This document shows positions 47,767 through 57,600 of a stretch of DNA of 64,000 nucleotides, one piece after another. The DNA lies in assembly GCA_947650365.1 (NCBI GenBank), contig OX393554.1:41685633-41749632 (forward strand), in the 5' to 3' direction. The notes beneath the pieces were generated by a model. The model had not been told where the DNA came from, searched no databases, and saw nothing but the letters and a program-made list of their open reading frames with translations. How positions within the stretch are numbered: the first letter of the stretch is position 1; each line of letters begins with the position of its first letter. The translations under genes were made by a program, and so were the position numbers. The stretch comes from Chamaelirium japonicum. Taxonomy: Eukaryota; Streptophyta; Magnoliopsida; Liliales; Melanthiaceae.

Positions 47767-48130
47767 TAGTGATACATTGCGGCGGGTAACATGCGGGCTT
47801 AACGTGCGGCACCCCCTTCGGGGGTATTTTCGGGATTTATTTTTTTGGGGATTGATCACCCACCCTTGGATTGGACACACAAAAAATTTCAGCCCGATCC
47901 AAGACCTATAGGTCGTCCAAATGTGTTGATCAAAATTGCGAAAAAATTGAACGACCGATAAAAGATCAACACATTCGGACGGCCTACAAGTCTTGGATCG
48001 GGCTGAAATTTTTTGTGTGTCCAATCCAAGGGTGGGTGATCAATCCCCAAAAAAAAAATCCCAAAAATACCCCCGAAGGGGGTCGCCGCACGTTAAGCCC
48101 CCGCATGTTACCCGCCGCAATGTATCACTA
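47767..48130. mobile_element. Foldback element M2 (364 bp)
   Basis: Perfect outer ends TAGTGATACATTGCGGCG and its complement. The two halves (about 170 bp each) are inverted copies with a short loop near 47940-47960. Left neighbour is a GA tract, right neighbour (AT)n. Noncoding. Confidence 0.85.
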
Positions 48131-48152
48131 CTATATATATATATATATATAT

Positions 48153-48615
<463 letters not shown>

Positions 48616-48620
48616 TAGGA

Positions 48621-48674
48621 TAACGATCCAGTGAGATAACTCTTCTATAAGATAACTTTGAGAAACCTATCTAG
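48621..48674. mobile_element. Partial second copy of the M3 left end
   Basis: Repeats the first 54 bases of M3 with few changes and then joins the right arm of the inverted duplication at CTATCTAG. Confidence 0.8.
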
Positions 48675-49405
48675 CTTGCTATCACATATCTTAAGACAGT
48701 TTGGATACTTCATCTTCATGAGCTATATGGCGTCCAATCCAGCCTTTCATGCCCGAATGAAACATATCGAACTGGATTATCACTTCATTCGAGAGAATGT
48801 TCTATCAGGTCATCATCAAGTCGAGTTTGTGCCTTCAGTTGATCAATTGGCCGACTTGCTGACTGAAAGATTGCTAAAGCAATGTTTTTCAGTACCTGTG
48901 ATCCAAACTCATCCAGCATCAGTCACCAAGTTTGCGAAGGAGTATTAGGAAACCTCCATAGTTTTTTCCGGATTTGTATGATTCACTCTGCGATCTCGGC
49001 CAAACGTTACTGCTAACTATGGACAATATCCTATATCCTTGCTGTTAAGATTGTATCTCTATACTTAATGATTGTACTCTTTATATATCCCTCATTTATT
49101 GATAAATCTATATAACATGGCACGGCAATTTTGTGCTGACTAGGATAAAAAGAACCCAAGGCTGACTAGACAAAAGAAACGTTGATCACAGCCATCGATC
49201 TCTCTCTCTTTCCAGATCTCTCTCTCTCTCTCTAACTCTCTGTCTCTCTCTCTCCTCCCCTTTGTTAAGATCGTAGGAAGCCTCCCCTCCCTTTTGAGAT
49301 CGCAGGTCGATCTCCTTGCAGGTCAACCACCGCAGGTTGTCTTCCCCCCCCCCCCCCCCTCTCTCTCTCTCTCGCTAACTTTATGTCTCTCTCTCCCATA
49401 CCCTT
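48671..49405 (+). repeat. Right arm of the inverted duplication: copia 3' end
   Basis: Inverted copy of 46588-47340. Its outer part has an extra tandem copy of a roughly 135-bp block (about 49240-49365 and 49385-49510), each ending in a poly(C) run. Confidence 0.87.
48745..48948 (+). pseudogene. Copia RNase H C-terminus, right arm
   Basis: NPAFHARMKHIELDYHFIRE to SVTKFAKEY and TAG. Same tail as the left arm. Upstream domains of the element are absent. Confidence 0.87.
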
Positions 49406-49511
49406 TGTTATGATCGCAGGAAGCCTCCCCTCCCCTTTGGGATCGCAGGTCGATCTCCTCGCATGTCAACCACCGCAAGTTGTCTTCCACCCCCCCCCCC
49501 CCCCCCCCCCT
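49347..49511. repeat. Two poly(C) plus CT blocks
   Basis: C runs of about 15 and 20 bases, each followed by a CT tract, at the ends of the two tandem blocks. Confidence 0.9.
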
Positions 49512-50508
49512 CTCTCTCTCTCTCTTTGTTTTTTTTTCTTTCTATTTTCTTTTTCCCCTTTTTGATTTAGGTTTACTGACTCTTTCTTTTTTCCTTCTTT
49601 TCCTATTTCAAACCGAGGAGGCCAAGTTTGAAGTCATCAAACAACAGGTGTGATCTTTGGTCAACGGCTGGCGCAGCACGAAGAAGAGGAGTAGCGGCTC
49701 CGGCGAGGGTCGCATCGGCAATCATGGACTCAAGGAGTGGTTGGATCCAGATCTCCCCTACCCCAATCTCCTCCGGCAGATCCGTAGTTGGTGAGGGGCT
49801 GGATCCAGATCCCCCTACCCCTCCTCCGATCTCCTGCTCCGATGAGGGCCGCACCAGTAGCCGGGGAGGGGCTGGCTCACCGCTGGATCCAGATCCCCCT
49901 ACCCCTCCTCCGATCTCCTGCTCCGATGAGGGCCGCACCAGCAGCTGGGGATGGGCTGGATCCAAATCCCCACTCCCCCGTTTTCTTCTTCTTTGGATCG
50001 GGTTCGGCACCGGCTTTGAATTGGCTATACCAATCGATGACCATCGATTTCGCCTTGGTGGAGGACGACATGTTCGTAGACGGGACGACATCAATCCTCG
50101 CATTCACATCCTAATTTTTTTTTCCTTGCTGATTTTATTTCCAATCCATGATTTCTACTTATGATATGTGACCTCAAATTTTAATTTTTGTTAATGAACA
50201 ATTGGGGAGATGGAATTGAGAGGAGTCGATCCTCTCTTTCTCTATCCCTCTTAGCTTTTTTTTTTTTTGGTTGTAGGGTGTCGTCGCTGGCGGGGTCACG
50301 ATCTGGACATCAGCGGTTCGCGCTGAGATCGGCAAGCAATGAGGAGGAGGTGAAGCGGCGGCCATGCCCCGCGACATCGTCGATGGCAGCGGGGTGGCAG
50401 TGCAGGCTGATCGAGCGATAACAGCTCGAAAATCAAGCGGCGCGCAAGGTTTGGTCAGCCGGTAGCGGGTTCGTGCGGCTACAAGGCCTGCAGCGGGTGA
50501 GGGGCTGT
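49512..50508. other. Accessory DNA with an 84-bp tandem duplication
   Basis: Unit starting CTGGATCCAGATCCCCCTAC at 49799 and again at 49883 (84 bp apart), with a diverged partial unit before (49739) and after (49967). Both strands are open across it (about 178 codons plus, 166 codons minus) because the unit length is a multiple of three. I recognise no protein. Confidence 0.7.
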
Positions 50509-50908
50509 GGTCTCCGTTGTTGTGGGAGAGCCTACCGTAGTCAGAGGAGAAGCCCTACAACCATCCGTTTCATTTCACCTAGCCCTTACAAGCGATGGAA
50601 ATGAATGTTTGTGGAGACTGGAAGGGATTCAGATGGGGAAAATGTTTGTGGGGATTGGAAAGGGCTGCAAATGGGGAAAGCAAGGAGGGACCTCAATCCA
50701 TCAATGGAAAGTTCTCTCTCTCCCCTTCTGATTAAATTTCTTCCCTGATTTCATCTTTACCATAAAAATACATGAGCAGTAATTTCTGGAATAATTCAGT
50801 GGATTGGGATCTATGGAGCTATGATAAAAAAATTAAAAAAAAACATGAGCAGTAATTTCTTCTTTGATGTCAAAACACTGGTTGCAGCTTTAGGCAACCG
50901 CCTAAGGC
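50509..50908. other. Accessory DNA, nothing recognised
   Basis: Short frames only. Confidence 0.5.
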
Positions 50909-51293
50909 TAAGGCTGGCAATTCTGGACCTAACACGGCAGACCCGACACGAAATTAGCAGGTTTGGGTTAAACGGATTCTGGTCGTCACGGTAGACCCAT
51001 TTAATAAACAGGTCGGGTCTGGGTTTAGAGTCTGGACACGGTAGACCCGAAAAGACCCGTTTAAAATTCAATGGGCCATGTCGGGTCGGGTCGGGTCTAC
51101 CTGCAATCTGATACTATAGTATGTAGTACCAGCGGGTCTTATTGGGTCAGGTTGGGTCGTGTCGGATTGCATCGGATCAGGTCAATTGAATAGACCCGTG
51201 TAGAAAACGGGTCTTAACGGGTCTACTCGTCGGGTCCGGGTCTAAGGGTTTTGGACATGACCCGAAACTAGACACGACCCGATTAGTTAAACG

Positions 51294-51296
<3 letters not shown>
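50909..51296. mobile_element. GGGTCGGGTC-rich MITE, truncated copy 2
   Basis: Begins AAGGCTGGCAATTC and follows copy 1 (45432-45905), including the CAATCTGATACTATA block. Its right end is replaced by a CT microsatellite at 51297. Confidence 0.75.

Positions 51297-51362
<66 letters not shown>
51297..51362. repeat. (CT)n microsatellite
   Basis: About 33 CT units at the right end of the truncated MITE. Confidence 0.97.
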
Positions 51363-51366
<4 letters not shown>

Positions 51367-51561
51367 GTCTGTGTTTGTGCCTGTGCTAAATGGCTACCAA
51401 AACGGCCCGATGATTTGGTTACCTCGCTCACGGCCGGTAGCCTCTCAGCCCATAGTCACCATACCCACCATTTAGGCTCGACCCATTATGAAAAAAAATA
51501 ATATAAAAAGACCCCATTTAGAATTTTCGCCTTAGGCCTAAGTTTGTATCGAGACGACCCT

Positions 51562-51673
<112 letters not shown>

Positions 51674-51684
51674 GGGGGTAGGGG

Positions 51685-52380
51685 AGGTGGGTGTTTGTTG
51701 ATCGCACCGAAGGCTCCCGCTTCGTGCCAATCGGCATGGGCATGCCGAAGGCGGTCAAGTGTGTTGTCGTCACATACGACGATGGGGGGGGGGGGGGGCG
51801 TTTGCCACCGAAGGCGGCCCGTTGCATTGTTGATAGGTGTGTTGCCGCCGAAGGCGGCCCGCTGCAGTGCAGACAGGCACAGGCCTGCACTAGTCTATAT
51901 AACATGGCATGACGGTATTATGCTGACTAGACAAAATGGAACGCTGACTAGACAAAAACATGCATGCTGACTAGACAAAACATTCAAACTGACAAAGACT
52001 AACAAAGAAACAGAGAGAATCGTTAATACAATTTTTTTTTAAAAACCCAGCTCATCTAAAAATTAAAAAAAAAAACATGTTCACGCCCCAACCTCAAATT
52101 AGAAAAATGTGATCCTCTTCCTTCACGCCCCTCTCTCGTGCCGGTAAGATTGCCCCCCCTAAAAAAAAAAAAATCATGTTCACGGCCCGAAGTCGACCGG
52201 GGGTGTGTGGCCGCTGAAGGCGATTCGTTGTGTTGCCGCCGAATACGATGGTGGGGATGGGAGTGGTAATGCCCAGTGGATGTGTTGTCGCCGAAGGCGA
52301 TCCGATGCTGTGCCGATGGATGTGTTGCCGCCAAAAACAGCTCGTTGTAGTGTCGACAGGTACGGGCATGCACTAGTGAT
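51685..52380. repeat. Degenerate GTGTTGCCGCCGAAGGCG repeats in two blocks
   Basis: Blocks 51685-51890 and 52195-52375 are built from variants of GTGTTGCCGCCGAAGGCG plus a CTGCAGTG spacer and share a GCACTAGT end. Between them a short piece (51893-51995) resembles 49115-49185 of the inverted-duplication arm (TATATAACATGGCA, GCTGACTAGACAAAA). Confidence 0.65.
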
Positions 52381-52474
52381 ATACAAGAGAACTACATTTT
52401 CTATAGCCTCTATATAATCATGGATAACCAATCGTGTGCACAACCCAAGGCTCACATGGGTTGTGTCAAAGCCA

Positions 52475-52733
52475 GTGTTTTGAAAACCGGACCTGATCGG
52501 ACGGTTCGACCAGTTTGGACCGGAACAGGAGCATGTTTGGATTCGGTCTTTGAATAAGCCGGTTTGTTTGTTAATGCAGGAATCAAACCTTGCATTGAAG
52601 AATTTAGTGAATATCTATTTTAAAAAATATATATTTTTATGCAGTTCAAATGGTTGAACCATCGGTTAGAACCTATTTGGACTGAACCGGATGCCTTTTC
52701 GGTTCGCCTTCCGGTCTGGTTTTGAAAACACTG
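52475..52733. mobile_element. hAT-type MITE (259 bp)
   Basis: Inverted ends CAGTGTTTTGAAAACCGG and GGTCTGGTTTTGAAAACACTG. 8-bp target duplication GTCAAAGC / GTCAAAAC (52467-52474, 52734-52741), one mismatch. Noncoding. Confidence 0.87.
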
Positions 52734-52741
52734 GTCAAAAC

Positions 52742-53279
52742 CCACAAAGCTCACAGGTTTCTTAAAACTAAACTGAACTAGTTGGCCTCTGTCCAACTAG
52801 TACTCAATCGGGTTAAAACCAGTCTTTCACATTGGACTGCACTAAGTCGAGTGTGGAAGCACCCTGATTGCATGTGAAAAGGGTATGGGTGTGATGCACG
52901 GGTCGTGATTATGTAAAGTATAGATAGAGGGCGCTCTAGTATTCCATGAACGATCCAGATGCCTCACTTTGCAAAAAAAATAGAAAAATCACAATGTAAG
53001 CGCACAACTCCTACTGTTATCCACATGCAGCTGCTCTGAGATTCTGACGATCGTAGCTTTGATCGGTTAGGCTCACTTGCTACATCGGATGGTTTTGGGT
53101 ATATGAATTTGGTCATCCAAACTTCGATCTGTTAGGGTTAGGGTTAGGGTTAGGTTTAGGGTATATGCCCCTTGCAACACTGCAAGAGACAACCCTTGTC
53201 AATATGCATGTTGCAAAATTTGGCTAAAAGCATCAGTATGGAATCTTGTATCTTCACTATTCTCCAAAACCTATCATAC
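52742..53279. other. Intergenic DNA with a telomere-like string
   Basis: At 53131-53161 GTTAGG units run in tandem (TTAGGG about four times, then one TTTAGGG). Otherwise nothing recognised. Confidence 0.7.
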
Positions 53280-53288
53280 TAAAAATAA

Positions 53289-53596
53289 GGGCAAATTATA
53301 AAAACCTCCCCTGAACTATACACCGCATTTTATATTGGTCCCTCAACTTTTATTTTGAACAATATGATCCCTGAACTATGCTCAATCTGCATTTAGCCCC
53401 CTCTGTCAACTTTTTATCCCAAAAATACTCTTATCAATTTTTAATAAGATTCAAAATTATTTTAGAATATTTAACCTATATTTACTAGGACAAGGCAGAC
53501 AGAGCATAGTTCAAGGGTCAAGTTGTCAAAAAAAAAAGTTCAGGGATCAACATGAAATGAGATGTATATTTCAGGAGAGATTGTTGTAATTTGCCC
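53289..53596. mobile_element. Mutator-like MITE (308 bp)
   Basis: Inverted ends GGGCAAATTATAAAAACC and ATTGTTGTAATTTGCCC (about 32 bp imperfect). Perfect 9-bp target duplication TAAAAATAA (53280-53288, 53597-53605), the size used by Mutator-like elements. A related truncated copy is at 55765-56205. Confidence 0.87.
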
Positions 53597-53713
53597 TAAA
53601 AATAAATAGAGTAGGACCCTTTACAAGTTACACATATCATATCATATAAGAAACTTATAGAAAATCTCAGTTCTATTCAGTATAATTCGAACCTATGCTT
53701 TAAATACATATTC

Positions 53714-53923
53714 ACTAGTGATTGATGTCACATCCTCCGTTCCTTATGGCAGGTTTATCTTCGGCCTTTGTGACGGGCTTATCTCTCGTCTTTATGGTGG
53801 GGTCATCTGTGCTCCCATGTGACGAGCAAGGCAAGTTTCGAACCTTGGTCTATCTTGTGCCTAACAGGCGATGTACTGGCCGTGAGGTCCCTCTGAAAAA
53901 AAAATAAAAAAAATAAAAAAAAT
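53714..53923 (+). mobile_element. Short poly(A)-tailed retroposon at the end of EDS1
   Basis: About 210 bp flanked by a perfect 9-bp duplication TACATATTC (53705-53713, 53924-53932) and ending in an A-rich tail (53896-53923, A runs separated by T). No LTR, no TIR: this is the mark of target-primed insertion by LINE machinery. A TTTCGAACC string near 53838 is B-box-like, so a SINE is possible, but I see no convincing A box. It sits tail-first against EDS1 exon 3. Confidence 0.8.
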
Positions 53924-54645
53924 TACATATTCCCACCATCCATGAATCTGGCAATGCGAGACTCCAGCCTATGTTGTTTTGGCAAGGTCTTCCACCACTT
54001 GACAAAGGTGGACTCACCCAGTAACACATCTCTACCCAGTTTCTCACTAGCAAGCCATGACACCAGCTCCTCTTCCAGCTCCACCACGCTGTCCCTCACT
54101 TCTTCAAAGGGCCTGCTGCTGGTGTCGGCGCAGAGCTCTTCGGCGATCGCCCAGAAGCATGATTCCCTGCTGGATCCTGATGGCATTTGTCGAGCCTGCT
54201 CGAGCCATCTTTGGGTGTACCTATACCGTTTCGGCCTGCCCTTCACCATATAAGGCCCTGTGTCCTCGTTCTTGGAGTGCCTGTAGTAATTGGCAATGTC
54301 CAAAGGCTCGACTAGGTGCCGATAGCTAGTCCCCAACTTCACCCACTCCGTCCGACCCTCAAAGCTGTCAGGAAGCTCATACCTTCTCAACATTTCAACA
54401 ATCTCGTCCCAAAGCCCAGCCAGTTCAAGTCTCTTGACATTAGCATTGAAGTCTTGCGGGTCCTTCTGAAGTTTGAAGGTGTCGTAGTAACCCACGCCTC
54501 GTATCTCACACGTCGCGCGGTAGTCATTCAGGAAGTCAAGGGCTTCTTGAACCTTGATAGAGTTAGCATCAATCTTGGCCTGGTTCCGCCACTTCTGCTT
54601 CTCCCACTCTCCCGTTGCGCGAAGACACAACCTAGCTTCCATACT
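53923..54645 (-). CDS. EDS1: EDS1 exon 3 (EP domain)
   Basis: Acceptor GGTATTTCAG before 54645, phase 0, 240 codons from SMEARLCLRATGE to FMDGGNM and TAA at 53925-53923. The first two bases of the TAA belong to the retroposon target duplication and the last to its tail, so the C-terminus was set by that insertion. Confidence 0.93.
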   Translation of the reverse strand, partial: SMEARLCLRATGEWEKQKWRNQAKIDANSIKVQEALDFLNDYRATCEIRGVGYYDTFKLQKDPQDFNANVKRLELAGLWDEIVEMLRRYELPDSFEGRTEWVKLGTSYRHLVEPLDIANYYRHSKNEDTGPYMVKGRPKRYRYTQRWLEQARQMPSGSSRESCFWAIAEELCADTSSRPFEEVRDSVVELEEELVSWLASEKLGRDVLLGESTFVKWWKTLPKQHRLESRIARFMDGGNM

Positions 54646-57600
54646 CTGAAATACCATAAACAAGGTGTTAGGAACAAATAGAGCCTCCCCATAGTCCACT
54701 GCATCAAGCTGTGTCGCCAGCCGCATATGATGATGGCAAAGTTGTATCATCATCCTCGCGAGAAAATGTTGATAACATGATTGCCATAAGCAGTGGTAAA
54801 TATGGAATTCATGATACTAAAGCCCATCTAAGTAAATTTTTCATAGGAATGATTTGTGCCAACTGAGGTATTTTCTGAGAATAGAGGTTGTATGATTGAA
54901 CTTCTAAGAAGGGTATCTCTCTCACGAAATGGAAGTATGCTAATGAGCAGTTGGCTGAGACAGATATGTTGGTTTCTAAACAGTTGATACACTTGTGGAT
55001 CCAAATGTAAAGCTCAGCAAAGATGAATAAATCATCTTGATGACCTAGGAAGATAGAGGAGGTTACTAAGGAGTCCATACTTAACTGTGATTGTCCAAAC
55101 ATTATTCTTGATATGAGTTGTTAGTCAGTTCATGCATAAACCAAGGCATCCCCCATAAAAAGTTGTTTGCCGTATCCTAGGATACTTTTTAAAGGACGTT
55201 CTTGGAAAAGGTGTTCTGTTAAGTCCTCTAATCATCTTGATACTAATGATTTTAACGTGCATATTGTGCCATAGATATGTTGAGCGGATAGTCCCACATC
55301 GATTATGGGTGGGAGGCACTGGGAGATCCGTGTCTTCATATACTCGTTGCCCCCTCTCCCTCACAACCTGTTTTGTGGGAGCACATGATTAGTGACTAAA
55401 TAATTTGGTTAGGAGGTTAAGTTCAGGTTATTGAACTTCTTTGGGCAATAATCTAGTTATGTGGAGCTTGATATGTATAATGATATAGCTCAATCAAGTT
55501 AAAAGGCTCATTATAGGACATAACTTGTATTGTTTGTGAAAGGATGTGTGTAACTCTCTTGCAAGGAAATGGGGCTTACCACTATTGCGCCTATGAAAAT
55601 CCTTTGTGATAATCAAATGGTTATGTCTAATACAAACAACCCAATATTTCATACAGGGAACAACATATAGAGGTGGATTGCCACTTCGTACGAAATATGG
55701 TAATGAGAAGCCATCAATACTTCTCAAGACAAATCAAGAGAACAGTTGGGGGCATATTATTTAAGGGCAAATTACACAAACTCCTCTGAACTATACACCT
55801 CATTTCATATTGGTCCCTCAACCTTTTTTTCTGAACAATTTGACCCCTGAACTATTCTCCGTCTACACTTGGGAATGAAAATACCCGCAACTCACTTTCT
55901 AAAACCACAGCTCACTTCAGTCGGCGGCCGATCGACTGATTATCCCCACACCCTCTCCGATATCTCCTCCGCGACCTCTGAGATCAGAGCGAATGATGCC
56001 ATGACAGGACCTTTTCCTCCGGCATCATTCGCCCCTCTATCAAATTTTATTCTGAAAATACCCTTGTTCATTTTCAATAATATTCAAATAATTTGTGAAA
56101 TATTTAACTTATGCTTACTAGGACAAGAGTATTTTTACTATTTTTGAAAAAAAATTTGACCGAGGGGGCCAAATGTAGACGGAGCATAGTTCAAGGGTCA
56201 AATTTGACACACGGTTGATACATGGTCATGGTGTACTCTCGGGATCATTCAGACAAGAGAGGATTTCTCTCACTTTTCTTTCCCCTTTATGCCCCTTCTG
56301 CGAATCGATCATAAACTAGGCTCAGGTCTAACTCAAACTCGTGTCATACATGTGCCTGTTGGATCCAGTAAGTAAAAATAAATGCTAAATAGAAAATGCA
56401 TCTCTAAGTAAAATAAAAAAGCACACGTTGGTAGATAATTCGGTTGCTCTGCATCTCCTAGAAGTGTCAAAATCTCATATCTGATGCAGTCTTCTATGAT
56501 ATGTCTGCAACTGATGCCCTCAGTCCTTTGATATGCATCAACTCACTGTATTTGAAAAATTCTCCTCTGGAGAATAGTAGCTGATATAGTGCTCGTATAA
56601 GTCCGAGTTGAGCCTTGGTACTTCCTCTCTGGTGATCCAACAACTCTCTGACGTATGCCAATCTTTCCACTTCACTAAAAACTTCTTTTAACCACCCTGA
56701 ACAGGTGGAAACTGGAAACTACTCACTCATCCACAATAGCTTCAATTTCATGTCTTTTTTTTTGTATAGCTGGAAGTCAAGTAAACAACAGAATTGGTCG
56801 TTCAGGTAAGGAACAAGGTTGGGGAGTAGGATAGCAAGGGATTTGATGTCAAGTAGGTTGTCTGTTGTTGACACTAGTAGAAAACCAACGATTCACAATA
56901 ACATATTGACATTTATTTTTGCAAAACATATACATAATTCACACTTAAGCTTGCAAATAGTTCTTATAGCTTGCTTATTTACATTAAACATTGTTTATGT
57001 CATATTTTTAATTTACTTGGTTACCTATAGAATTCACATGCTTAGTTTATTTAATATATTTAGAAACCGATGTTACATTTCTGATCCAGACGAGGCCTAC
57101 TACGTGCAGATTTTCACAGCTGATCGTGTATTTTCGTCCCCTCCGGAGATCCAGGAAGCCGATCGTCAATCCGTCTGCATCAGTGGAAAGCTCATTCGAA
57201 GATCTGTGACTTTGGTTTTTATTTTATTTCGATCCGACTGACGGATCTTTAGTTATTTGTCTTTTTATTTCTAGTTTGGGTAGGTGCGAGCCATGTTCGC
57301 ATCCGGTTCGAGCCACAGATGCCGAACTGACTCATTTCTGTGTTAGGTTGTTAGCCGTAGGATCTTAGGTCGACTAACATCTCAATGGATGAGATTCAAA
57401 AGGAAAAGCCCTAGCCAAAACCCTCACCCGGCCGGTCCTCTCTCTCCCGCGAACACACCCGTGTCCCCCTCTCTCTCTTCCCGCGGACTTCTCTCTCTCA
57501 TCCCGCGCGTCCCTCTCTCTCTTCTCCCGCGCGGACTCTCTCTTCTCTTTCTTTCCTTTTGTGTCTTCTGTGTTTCATCTCCTATAAATCCTAAAAGCCC

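Noticed and set aside
53714..53923. A definite tRNA-derived SINE call
   Set aside because: A B-box-like TTTCGAACC is present, but it is near-palindromic and no convincing A box lies at the right distance.
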